Below are positions 55,890 to 64,000 of a DNA stretch of 64,000 nucleotides, in pieces. The position numbers were made by a program, and so were the translations under genes. A model generated the notes under the pieces. That model did not search any database and had not been told where the DNA came from. It was given only the letters and a program-made list of their open reading frames with translations. The stretch's first letter is position 1. Each line of letters begins with the position of its first letter. The stretch is from Saprospiraceae bacterium. Its GTDB lineage: Bacteria; Bacteroidota; Bacteroidia; Chitinophagales; Saprospiraceae. The stretch is taken from contig JADJGA010000014.1 in assembly GCA_016708265.1 (NCBI GenBank), positions 1 through 64,000 on the forward strand, read 5' to 3'.

Positions 55890-55978
55890 AAATTTAACTA
55901 ACTTTGTATTCAAATCAAAAATTTAAATTGAATCAATTGAAAAAAAATAAACAAACCAACTGAAAAACTAAATTTATC

Positions 55979-56662
55979 ATGAAAGAAGATAAAAGAATTT
56001 CAAAAGAAGAATCTATAATCACTGCTGCGGAAAAGGTCTTTAGTGAAGTAGGTTATAAAAATGCCAAAATGGAAGAAGTGGCTAGTGTAGCGGGTATCAC
56101 AAAAGTGACACTATATGCTTATTTCCAGAGCAAGGAAAATTTGTATATGGCAATAACTTTCAGGGGTTTCCAAAAATTACTCAACGGGTATTACCAGGTT
56201 ACAGAGAAGTGTAAGAATAAATCAGGATTGATATCAACATTATCGCTTCTTGATAAATTTATGGATTTTTCGACTGATAATTTTCTTTATAATGAGGCCT
56301 TGCTGAATTATTTTTCATTAGTGAGGTCTGGCAATGAAAAGAAACTTTCCGAAGCTATCAAGGAAAGTATTTATTTTAAAAAAATGCAGGATATTCATAA
56401 CCTGCTATTCAAGCTGTCAGCAAAGGAAATACTAAGAGGCAAAGCTGACGGAAGTATTAATAACAATCTGGACCCTCTCTTTCTTTCTCTTCACGGCTGG
56501 ACCATGATAATTGGCTATTCAAAAGTGTTGAATGCGTCAGGGAATCAGGATAGTACAATATTTCATATGAAAATCAGTGATTTAAAAAAACTGGTACTCC
56601 AAACCGCTAAACTAACACTTGTGAATAATATAGGACTGGAAGAACCTATACTAAATGTTTAA
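55979..56662 (+). CDS. TetR-family transcriptional regulator
   Basis: This 227-residue protein has a helix-turn-helix at residues 10-57: 'IITAAEKVFSEVGYKNAKMEEVASVAGITKVTLYAYFQSKENLYMAI'. The ligand domain is not assigned. It lies 12 bases ahead of pdxH, so it may control it or be co-transcribed. Confidence 0.88.
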   Translation: MKEDKRISKEESIITAAEKVFSEVGYKNAKMEEVASVAGITKVTLYAYFQSKENLYMAITFRGFQKLLNGYYQVTEKCKNKSGLISTLSLLDKFMDFSTDNFLYNEALLNYFSLVRSGNEKKLSEAIKESIYFKKMQDIHNLLFKLSAKEILRGKADGSINNNLDPLFLSLHGWTMIIGYSKVLNASGNQDSTIFHMKISDLKKLVLQTAKLTLVNNIGLEEPILNV

Positions 56663-56674
56663 AAAAGAGTTTGA

Positions 56675-57310
56675 ATGGACATACATGAGCTTAGAAGGGA
56701 ATTTAAAAGAGAAAAACTTGATCAGAAAGATTTGAAAAATGATCCTTTCGATCAGTTTGATGCGTGGTTTAAAATTGCAATAAAGGAAATTGATTTAGAC
56801 CCTAATTCTATGTCTCTGGCAACTGTGGGAGCAGATGGCATACCAAGTCTGCGAAGTGTTTTGCTCAAGTATTATGACAAATCCGGTTTTGTTTTTTTTA
56901 CAAATTACAACAGCAGAAAAGCTCAGCAGATTAAATTGAATCCGTTTGTTTCTGCAATGTTTTTGTGGTTACCTTTAGAAAGGCAGATCATAATTGAAGG
57001 TAAAGCTGAGAAAATTTCCAAAGTTGAATCATTGAAGTATTTTGCATCAAGACCTGCAGGAAGTCAGATGGGAGCATGGGTGTCAAATCAGAGCAGTATT
57101 ATTTCATCTAGGTCAATACTAATGGCCAAGCTTGAAGAGATAAAGAATAAATTTAAAGATGGTAAAATTCCTTTACCTGATTTCTGGGGAGGCTATCGCA
57201 TTGTTCCTCACAGGATCGAATTCTGGCAGGGTGGAGAGAGCAGGCTGCATGACAGGTTTTTATATGAAAGATCTGGTGAAAATTGGACCATCAACAGATT
57301 GGCCCCCTGA
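56675..57310 (+). CDS. pdxH: Pyridoxamine 5'-phosphate oxidase
   Basis: This 211-residue FMN enzyme makes pyridoxal phosphate. Motifs: 'LRREFKREKLDQKDL' at the start, FMN site 'SVLLKYYDKSGFVFFTNYNSRKAQQI' (about 61-86), 'GAWVSNQSS', 'WGGYRIVPHRIEFWQGGESRLHDRF' and the end RLAP. Complete length. Confidence 0.93.
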   Translation: MDIHELRREFKREKLDQKDLKNDPFDQFDAWFKIAIKEIDLDPNSMSLATVGADGIPSLRSVLLKYYDKSGFVFFTNYNSRKAQQIKLNPFVSAMFLWLPLERQIIIEGKAEKISKVESLKYFASRPAGSQMGAWVSNQSSIISSRSILMAKLEEIKNKFKDGKIPLPDFWGGYRIVPHRIEFWQGGESRLHDRFLYERSGENWTINRLAP

Positions 57311-57405
57311 TTAAATCTTTTATAATTTTAAATTCTCATAATTACATAAGAAGGATATTATTTACTTATCCCTTTCATTAAAGTAAACAATCTAAAAAAT
57401 CAGTA

Positions 57406-57413
57406 TAACTTTG
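57406..57413 (+). promoter_or_regulatory. -7 box TAACTTTG of the serine hydrolase gene
   Basis: TAACTTTG fits TAnnTTTG, 46 bases before the ATG at 57460. No clear -33 TTG at the usual spacing. Confidence 0.45.
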
Positions 57414-57459
57414 GTTTAAACTTTTCTTTTGGATATTTGTCAAAGTTTAAAACGATTAT

Positions 57460-58764
57460 ATGAAGTCAAATCTTTTAGCAATTTGTTTTATTATAATCTC
57501 TTTTAATGCATTTTCTCAAAATTTGTATTTCCCACCGGTCACTGGTGATACCTGGGATACATTATCACCAAAATCAATGAATTTCTGTGGTGATAAAATT
57601 GAGGAACTTTATAGTTTTTTAGAAAGCAAAAACACTAAGTCATTTGTCCTGTTGAAAGACGGTAAAATAGTACTTGAGAAATATTTCGGAACTCATGATG
57701 CCAGTTCTCTGTGGTACTGGGCTTCTGCAGGAAAAACCCTGACAGCATTTATGGTAGGATTGGCTCAGCAGGAAGGATATTTGAATATTTCCGATAAAAG
57801 TTCAAAATACCTCGGAAATGGATGGACAAACTGTACCCAGGCTCAGGAAGATAAGATAACTATCAGAAACCAGCTTACTATGACCTCGGGACTTGATGAT
57901 GGAGTCCCTGATCCTTATTGTACTATTGATACTTGTCTTATTTACAAGGCTGATGCCGGAACGCGATGGTCATATCACAATGCTCCTTATACCCTGCTTG
58001 ATAAAGTAATACAAAATGCTACAGGTGCAACTTTGAACAATTATATAAATCAGAAACTCAGAAATAGAACAGGTATTTCCGGTTTATTTTTTCCTTCAGG
58101 CTATAATAATGTGTTTTACAGCACAGCCCGTAATATGGCCAGGTTCGGATTGCTGATCCTGAATAAAGGCAATTGGGATGGTTTGCAAATCATGACAGAT
58201 ACTGCATATTTCAATCAGATGACTCACAGGTCACAGTCAATCAATGAAGCCTATGGGTACCTTTGGTGGTTGAATGGCAGTTCAACTTTTATGGTACCAC
58301 AATCTCAGATCAAATTTCCGGGGCCTATGGCTCCAGACGCACCCGAAGATATGATATCCGCTTTGGGTAAGAACGGTCAATTCCTCAATGTTGTTCCGGG
58401 TAAAAATTTAGTCTGGGTGAGGATGGGAGATGCTCCGGATGATGCAGAAGTATCTTTTTTACTCAATAATGATATCTGGAAATATGTTAATACCCTCGAA
58501 TGTGGGCTATCGATCAATAATGAGTTTTCACTCAAAAAAGCAAAGTTGACACTCTATCCAATTCCGGCTAAAGACTATTTTAGTATTAGTTCAAATAAAC
58601 TTATTTTAAAAGTTGATATTTTCAATATTTCAGGAGATGTTGTCAAGTCATATAGTGACAATTTTCTGGAAATGAATATTTCTGAATTACAAAATGGTAT
58701 TTATACTGTGCTGATAAAAATGCAGGATGGAGATTGGTATCGCAGAAAACTGGTCAAAATATAG
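57460..58764 (+). CDS. Secreted serine hydrolase (beta-lactamase-like) with T9SS sorting domain
   Basis: The signal peptide is residues 1-19 (ending AFSQ). The serine beta-lactamase / class C penicillin-binding fold has S-x-x-K in 'SAGKTLTAF' (about 89-92) and Y-x-N as 'YHNAPY'. The final 75 residues are a T9SS type A domain ('LTLYPIPAKDYFSI', 'LQNGIYTVLIKM'). Relatives are esterases, peptidases or lactamases. The substrate is unknown; an antibiotic role is not implied. Confidence 0.85.
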   Translation: MKSNLLAICFIIISFNAFSQNLYFPPVTGDTWDTLSPKSMNFCGDKIEELYSFLESKNTKSFVLLKDGKIVLEKYFGTHDASSLWYWASAGKTLTAFMVGLAQQEGYLNISDKSSKYLGNGWTNCTQAQEDKITIRNQLTMTSGLDDGVPDPYCTIDTCLIYKADAGTRWSYHNAPYTLLDKVIQNATGATLNNYINQKLRNRTGISGLFFPSGYNNVFYSTARNMARFGLLILNKGNWDGLQIMTDTAYFNQMTHRSQSINEAYGYLWWLNGSSTFMVPQSQIKFPGPMAPDAPEDMISALGKNGQFLNVVPGKNLVWVRMGDAPDDAEVSFLLNNDIWKYVNTLECGLSINNEFSLKKAKLTLYPIPAKDYFSISSNKLILKVDIFNISGDVVKSYSDNFLEMNISELQNGIYTVLIKMQDGDWYRRKLVKI

Positions 58765-58833
58765 ATACAAACTCAAAAACCTCATATTGTATTTGAAATG
58801 AATTTACTTCATTTCCTGAAATGACTTTTTCGT

Positions 58834-59028
58834 GAATAAATTTGGCATTTAAGAATAATTTGCTGTATAATTGTGCCTGATATCTCGTTAATAGATTTTA
58901 GAGAAGCATTGTTAATGGCTTAGCTTGGATATTTATGGATTTTGGAGCAACCTAATGTTATAAGTTTAGTTACTGGAGCGTCTGGACACAGTATTGGAGG
59001 AGCACTTTATCTTGCTAAAAGTCAGTAG
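58834..59028 (+). pseudogene. anmK: Relic of the C-terminus of anhydro-N-acetylmuramic acid kinase (anmK)
   Basis: One frame reads 'VPDISLIDFREALLMA*LGYLWILEQPNV' and 'ISLVTGASGHSIGGALYLAKSQ*' (58873-59028). This fits the end of AnmK proteins (from memory 'IDFKEALIFAFLGVLR', 'SVTGA', 'IGGAIY'), with one internal stop and no trace of the first 300 residues. AnmK makes MurNAc-6-phosphate, the substrate of MurQ at 30843-31661. Part of the 334-base gap after the serine hydrolase gene; the rest of the gap shows nothing. Confidence 0.7.
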
Positions 59029-59098
59029 TTATCATGGATGCATTTTAAAGCTTTCTAACCAGAACTTTAAATGAATTTTTTTAAACAAATTTCAAATC

Positions 59099-60958
59099 AT
59101 GAAAATTCAAAAATTTTATTTTGTCGTTGTTGTAATTTTAATCACTGCATTATCAGTATATTCTCAAAACAGGGCGAAAGAGCTGCTGAAATATACTCTT
59201 AATGAGAAATCATTTATGAAACTGGGGAAAACTAAAGTGGAAGACCTTAAAAAGATTGCAAATAATGATCAGGCTTTAAGGGGAGCCATAGGAGAAAAAC
59301 AAGTAGCTGATAATGATAAAGGTGCTGAATCTGAACTTTTTGCAGCTATCAATCCCTCAGATTCAAACAATATTATAGTATCTGCAATTAATTTTTCATA
59401 TAATCCTCAACAAGATTCACCTTTGAGTATTTCAACTTACTATACCAGGGATTTTGGGAATACCTGGCAAAAAAGCTCTTTTGACGGGATAGTTAATACT
59501 GATTATCTGGTTTTGGGAGGAGGAGATCCGGTCCTGGTATTTGATAGCAAGGGAGATCTGCATCTGACCTATATTGTATTAGCTCTTACAGATTTCATTA
59601 CTTTTAAAGGTAAAGCTATCATTTATCATGCTGTTTCTAAAGATGGTGGAGCTAACTGGGATGCAAATATTTACTTTGAAAGTAAAGCATTTGATCTTTT
59701 TACATTGGAAGGTATTGATCATTTTCTTGACAAACAATGGATGGCTGCTGATACAGGAGATAGCCAGTATAAAGGCAATGTTTATATGGCATACGTAGAT
59801 TTTTCACTCGAACAAGGGTCAGAAAAAGGTAATATAAAAGTCGATACATATCACCCATCAGATACCTCATTTGTTTATAATCCGGTGACTGTGAGTTCTG
59901 ATAGTTTTTATTTTGTTCAGTTTTCATCAATTGATGTCGATGCAGATGGCAATGTATTTATAGGTTTTGTCGGTTCTTATGATTCACTGAATTATTATTT
60001 TTTCAATACTTTATCAACAGATGGTGGATTGACATTTTCTGAACCGCGGGAGGTAAGCAAGATCTATTATCCGGGATACACAGGAGGAAGTGATGATGCC
60101 GATATTGTTGGAGTTTCATCTGACAGATACTATCCCTGCCCTTATATCGCTGTTGATAAAAGTGCCGGGCCAAATTCAGGCAGAATATATGCAAGCTGGA
60201 CCGGTCCGGGTATTGATTCAATATCTGCAGGTGGTTATGATATTTATCTCAGTTATTCTGATGACCTAGGTAATACCTGGTCTTCTCCGAATATTATCAA
60301 TAATGACAAAAAGAATAATTCCGATCAGTTTTATTCGACAATTGATGTCAATTTAAAGGGTATTCCGGTTTTAAGTTTTTATGATAAAAGAAAAGACCTG
60401 GAGAATAACACCAATACTGATTATTTTATAACCTATTCAAATAATCCTGACAGTCTTGATTTTAGCTTACAATTTCCTGTTACCTCAAATGCTACAGATT
60501 TCACTACTATTGGTGATAAAACAGAAGATTTTGGTGTAGGAGAATACAATAAAACTGTTACAACAGCACATCACGCTATTCCTTTCTGGTCAGACGGGAG
60601 GAAAAATGACGGGGACATAAATATCTATATGTCCATAATACCTTTGGATGGAAAAGATCATTCATCAGGGCTGAATTTTATAAGAAAGGTCGAAGAAACA
60701 TTAAAGATTAAGAATATTACGCCAAATCCGGGCAAAGGCATGGTTGAAGTTAGTTTTGAATTAAAAAACACTTTAATGGTCTCGTATTTGATAACTGATT
60801 TAAAGGGAAATGCATTGCACAAAGGGCATCTTGGAAAATATGGATCAGGAGATCACAGTTTTGAACTCGATCTGACATCATTTGAAAACGGTACATATTT
60901 ATTGACGCTGAATTCAGGTAAAATATTTGCATCAACGAAAATCATTATTCAGAAATAG
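59099..60958 (+). CDS. Secreted Asp-box (sialidase-like propeller) protein with T9SS sorting domain
   Basis: The signal peptide is residues 1-21 (VYSQ). At least four Asp-box motifs (S-x-D-x-G-x-T-W) appear: 'TRDFGNTWQKS', 'SKDGGANWDAN', 'STDGGLTFSEP', 'SDDLGNTWSSP', the mark of sialidase and related six-bladed propellers. Catalytic residues of sialidases (Arg triad, Tyr) were not recognised, so glycosidase activity is not claimed. The T9SS type A end is 'ITPNPGKGMVEV', 'FENGTYLLTLNSG'. It lies 29 bases before the aminopeptidase gene, same strand. Confidence 0.83.
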   Translation: MKIQKFYFVVVVILITALSVYSQNRAKELLKYTLNEKSFMKLGKTKVEDLKKIANNDQALRGAIGEKQVADNDKGAESELFAAINPSDSNNIIVSAINFSYNPQQDSPLSISTYYTRDFGNTWQKSSFDGIVNTDYLVLGGGDPVLVFDSKGDLHLTYIVLALTDFITFKGKAIIYHAVSKDGGANWDANIYFESKAFDLFTLEGIDHFLDKQWMAADTGDSQYKGNVYMAYVDFSLEQGSEKGNIKVDTYHPSDTSFVYNPVTVSSDSFYFVQFSSIDVDADGNVFIGFVGSYDSLNYYFFNTLSTDGGLTFSEPREVSKIYYPGYTGGSDDADIVGVSSDRYYPCPYIAVDKSAGPNSGRIYASWTGPGIDSISAGGYDIYLSYSDDLGNTWSSPNIINNDKKNNSDQFYSTIDVNLKGIPVLSFYDKRKDLENNTNTDYFITYSNNPDSLDFSLQFPVTSNATDFTTIGDKTEDFGVGEYNKTVTTAHHAIPFWSDGRKNDGDINIYMSIIPLDGKDHSSGLNFIRKVEETLKIKNITPNPGKGMVEVSFELKNTLMVSYLITDLKGNALHKGHLGKYGSGDHSFELDLTSFENGTYLLTLNSGKIFASTKIIIQK

Positions 60959-60987
60959 TCGGAAAACTATTCCCCGGCATCAAAAAG

Positions 60988-63690
60988 ATGAGATATAGAT
61001 ATCTGATATTTATCCTGGTTTTTATTTTTTCCTTCACAAGCAGTATTGCACAGGAAGAAGGATCACACTATTGCAGCAGGTCAAAAATTGGACAGGATGC
61101 TGATTTTTTAAATTCAAGAGGATCCATTGCTCAGGAAGATTTTGATGTGATGTTTTACAGCATTGACCTTCAGGTTTTTCCGTCATCAAAGACGATTTCA
61201 GGATCTGTACTTATTCGCAGCATTATCATAAATACCACAGCAAGTCTTGAAATTGACCTCAATAGTTCTTTATTTGTAAGCAGTATCAGCACCGGTGGAA
61301 AAAATCTCAGTTTCGAACATAAGAATAATTTGCTGAATATAAAACTTGATAAAAATTATTTTCCTGGAGATAAGATTGAAATTACAGTGAATTATTCAGG
61401 AACTCCGGGAGCTGCTTTTCATTTTGATACCAAAGATGGCTTACCGATGATCTGGACTCTCAGCCAGCCTTATGGTTCAATGGACTGGTGGCCGTGTAAG
61501 AATTTTCCTGATGATAAGGCCGATTCCGTTATTATGAAAGTGACAGTACCATCTGATCTTAAAGTAGTTTCAAATGGTAAACTGCTGAATGAGACAGTTT
61601 CAGGAAATTCAACCACCTATGTGTGGAAAGAAAATTATCCAATTGTCTCTTATCTTGTTTCTCTTGCTATACACCCTTATATCATATCAACGGATTATTT
61701 CAGGTATACACTGAATGATTCTATGCCGGTAGTAAACTATATTGTGCCATCTTCTTTCGATGTCAACAAACCCAAATATGAGGTAACTATTGACATGCTT
61801 GAAGCTTTTTCGGAAATGTTTGGACTCTACCCATTTATAAATGAAAAATATGGTCATGCCGAGTTCCCCTGGAATGGTGGAATGGAACACCAGACTATTT
61901 CGAGCATGCTTGGTCCTTATGAATTTCTTATTGCCCACGAACTGGCACACCAATGGTGGGGAGATATGATCACTTGTGATGACTTTCATCATATCTGGCT
62001 CAATGAAGGATTTGCGACGTACAGTGAAGCACTTTGGCAGGAGTATAAATCAGGCAGAGAAGCACTCCATAGTACTATGAATAACAAGCGTTATCTGGGC
62101 AGAGGAAAGATCTATGTTGATAATATAGACGATCAGGGAAGGATATTCAATCAGGGTTTGAGCTACAATAAAGCTGCATGGGTACTTCATATGCTCAGAA
62201 ATGTTGTGGGACATGACATGTTTTTTCAAATACTGAAAGCTTATGGTAATAGTGATAAAAGATTCAGCACAGCAGTTACAGAAGATTTCAAACAGATATG
62301 CGAACAAATATCTCAAACGGATCTGGATTATTTTTTTGACCAATGGATATATGGTGATTTCCACCCGGTTTATCTATATGATTGGAATTTTACGGAAAAT
62401 AACGGGAGTTTTAAAACTAAACTCACCATTTCACAATTTCAGACAGGCAGAGTCTATTCTATGCCAGTCGATGTGAGCATTATGACTGAATCGGGGGAAG
62501 AAAAATTCAGAATATTCAATGACAGGCAGATGCAGATCTTTGAATTCCTGACAGATTCAAAGCCTTTGGCACTGACTTTTGACAAAGAAAACTGGATACT
62601 GAAAGAGATTCGTGAAGGAATTGGTATTGCAAATCATGATAACAACAGCATGTTATTCAGTGTAACAGGAGACGGAAGTCTTGGTTTTGAAAATCCCGAT
62701 GGTTTCGGGAATGGCCTGATATATCCCGAATCAGGGGAAAACACTTTGTTCTACGGATCTTTTATGCTGGCGAACAGTCAGGATTATATTGCTGACAATT
62801 CTGAGAATCAACACAGGAAAGATTTTAAAAACCTCGGTATATTCTTTAAAGCAGATGCTTTCCAGGGTTCCCAGGAAATAAAAACCTCATATTCCGATGC
62901 ATTACATCCGACCCCGAAAGGGATTGTAATCGAGCAGAAAACCTATTCTGATCCGGTTTTTCCTAATCGTGAATTTGTGATCATGGATTATAAGATCAGG
63001 AATAAGGGTAATGAATCCCTGAACACATTGTGGCCCGCACTTTTCATGGATCTGGATATCGGTGATTACCTCGGCAATTACATTAAAAAAGATGAGCAGA
63101 ACAAAATGATATATCAGTACAATAACGGGATATACATCGGGATAAAACTGTTAAGCCTGGGAGAGGAAAAAATCAATTATACAGGTATAACTGATGCTGT
63201 AGATGCATTTTCAGAGAATAAAAAATTTGATTATATCGCAGGTATTTTAAACCAGTTTCAATCGGAAAAAAAAGCCGACTGGAGCAGTTTGTTGTCAAAT
63301 GGTCCTTATAAACTTCCGGCAGGTGACAGTATGAATATCAGTTTTGCAGTGATCGGTGGCACAAGTGAACAAAACCTGAAATCAAATGCTGAATATGCGC
63401 AAAACTTCTATAATACCCACCTCGTAAATACTAAAGAAACTGAACCTGAAGGAACAGATTACACGGTGTATCCCAATCCTGCAAGCGATCATATAAACAT
63501 ATCATTAGAAAATAATTCTGAATGTCAGATAGAATTGACTGATGTGATTGGTAAAACGATAAAACATCTCAATTGCATTGCTCAGACAAAAGAGATCATT
63601 ATAAATACTGCTGATCTTAAACCAGGCATTTACTTCATCATGATAAAAAATGAAGAAAAGACCAGTGTTTATAAAGTGGTTTTAGAGTAA
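60988..63690 (+). CDS. Secreted M1-family aminopeptidase with T9SS sorting domain
   Basis: This 900-residue zinc peptidase has a signal peptide (1-21, SSIAQE), an N-terminal beta domain, and zinc site HELAH at 317-321 ('IAHELAHQWWGDMITC') with the third ligand in 'NEGFATYSE'. The exopeptidase motif reads GGMEH instead of the usual GxMEN, a change in the N-terminus-binding loop. An extra beta-rich region (about 545-810) precedes the T9SS type A domain ('VYPNPASDHINI', 'LKPGIYFIMI'). It trims N-terminal residues of peptides outside the cell; it shares direction with the Asp-box gene. Confidence 0.9.
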   Translation: MRYRYLIFILVFIFSFTSSIAQEEGSHYCSRSKIGQDADFLNSRGSIAQEDFDVMFYSIDLQVFPSSKTISGSVLIRSIIINTTASLEIDLNSSLFVSSISTGGKNLSFEHKNNLLNIKLDKNYFPGDKIEITVNYSGTPGAAFHFDTKDGLPMIWTLSQPYGSMDWWPCKNFPDDKADSVIMKVTVPSDLKVVSNGKLLNETVSGNSTTYVWKENYPIVSYLVSLAIHPYIISTDYFRYTLNDSMPVVNYIVPSSFDVNKPKYEVTIDMLEAFSEMFGLYPFINEKYGHAEFPWNGGMEHQTISSMLGPYEFLIAHELAHQWWGDMITCDDFHHIWLNEGFATYSEALWQEYKSGREALHSTMNNKRYLGRGKIYVDNIDDQGRIFNQGLSYNKAAWVLHMLRNVVGHDMFFQILKAYGNSDKRFSTAVTEDFKQICEQISQTDLDYFFDQWIYGDFHPVYLYDWNFTENNGSFKTKLTISQFQTGRVYSMPVDVSIMTESGEEKFRIFNDRQMQIFEFLTDSKPLALTFDKENWILKEIREGIGIANHDNNSMLFSVTGDGSLGFENPDGFGNGLIYPESGENTLFYGSFMLANSQDYIADNSENQHRKDFKNLGIFFKADAFQGSQEIKTSYSDALHPTPKGIVIEQKTYSDPVFPNREFVIMDYKIRNKGNESLNTLWPALFMDLDIGDYLGNYIKKDEQNKMIYQYNNGIYIGIKLLSLGEEKINYTGITDAVDAFSENKKFDYIAGILNQFQSEKKADWSSLLSNGPYKLPAGDSMNISFAVIGGTSEQNLKSNAEYAQNFYNTHLVNTKETEPEGTDYTVYPNPASDHINISLENNSECQIELTDVIGKTIKHLNCIAQTKEIIINTADLKPGIYFIMIKNEEKTSVYKVVLE

Positions 63691-63892
63691 GAAATACCAA
63701 ATGAAATTCTTTTCAATCCAAATATCCTATTAGATAGGAATTCTGCCTAAGCTGGACAGGTTATAAAATTTATAATTTATTGGATCGAAGTCATAGAGTT
63801 CGACCATCCAAGAGTAATTTGGTTGCCTTTAAAATATAAATAACGGAAATCACGTTTTTACTACATAGAGTTTTCAATTAAATTTCTTAATA

Positions 63893-64000
63893 ATGAAAGC
63901 CATAATCCCCACCATAATCATCATATCAATTGTTTTACTATTCTGTTTAGAAATAAACTCTCAGGAACTGATTCAGGATGGTGGTTTTGAGGAAATAACA
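63893..64000 (+). CDS. Start of a secreted protein, cut by the window edge
   Basis: ATG at 63893 opens a signal peptide, 'MKAIIPTIIIISIVLLFCL', followed by 'NSQELIQDGGFEEI', a common N-terminus of large secreted Bacteroidota proteins. Only 36 codons are visible. Function unknown. Confidence 0.65.
   Translation, partial: MKAIIPTIIIISIVLLFCLEINSQELIQDGGFEEIT

Noticed and set aside
57460..58764. Beta-lactamase conferring antibiotic resistance
   Set aside because: Shares only the broad S-x-x-K fold and is a T9SS cargo; most such proteins are esterases or peptidases.
59099..60958. Active sialidase
   Set aside because: Asp boxes occur in many propellers; the arginine triad and Tyr/Glu pair of sialidases were not found.

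Overview
The window looks like chromosomal DNA of an uncultured, AT-rich member of the Bacteroidota. The grounds are: six secreted proteins with type IX secretion (T9SS) type A C-terminal sorting domains; an HmuY/HmuR-like haem lipoprotein and TonB receptor pair; an UpxY-type NusG paralog in a polysaccharide locus; a RemB/Wzi-like protein; families typical of the phylum (DUF3078, DUF5916, DUF2851); and -7 boxes of the form TAnnTTTG instead of sigma-70 -10 boxes. Most genes lack a clear Shine-Dalgarno sequence. No rRNA, CRISPR array, transposase or integrase is visible.

Layout. 1-3600: end of an outer-membrane barrel gene, tandem repeats, tRNA-Pro(GGG) with promoter and terminator, a zinc-finger/TPR protein and a calcium-repeat surface protein. 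3600-6940: an accessory island of methyltransferase, Cdd1-like, VOC and SDR genes, all on the minus strand and separated by copies of one long composite repeat (cassette-like), ending in an AlbA_2/Schlafen-type pseudogene. 6941-24541: an almost wholly minus-strand block with two ABC exporters, two alpha/beta hydrolases (one a T9SS cargo), a WD40 protein, the HmuR/HmuY haem system, a DUF5916 barrel protein, an M64 peptidase and a TPR protein.

24776-33048: mostly plus-strand genes. These include a PEGA/SHOCT lipoprotein and a regulatory cluster (a protein with an HPF-like N-terminus and sigma-like C-terminus, an ECF sigma factor with a probable TTG start, a 58-residue protein and an MscS-like channel). 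DUF3078, MurQ and small genes follow. 33076-43252 (minus): a CotH-kinase-like T9SS protein, an FG-GAP-like T9SS protein, then a short exopolysaccharide locus (Wzi/RemB, Wzz, UDP-sugar dehydrogenase, UpxY, WbpE-like aminotransferase).

43457-50651 (minus): a tightly packed cell-shape operon mreB-mreC-mreD-mrdA-folA-DUF2851-lpxK, linking rod shape, peptidoglycan synthesis, folate and lipid A. 51025-58764: housekeeping genes (maeB, ferredoxin-NADP reductase, LMW phosphatase, truA, TetR regulator, pdxH) and a secreted serine hydrolase. 58834-59028 holds a decayed C-terminus of anmK, whose product would normally feed MurQ. 59099-63690: an Asp-box protein and an M1 aminopeptidase, both T9SS cargo. 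A new secreted-protein gene begins at 63893 and runs off the edge.

The least explained pieces are the cassette-like repeat island (3655-6645), the HPF/sigma cluster (26717-29414), and the pairing of intact murQ with a broken anmK.
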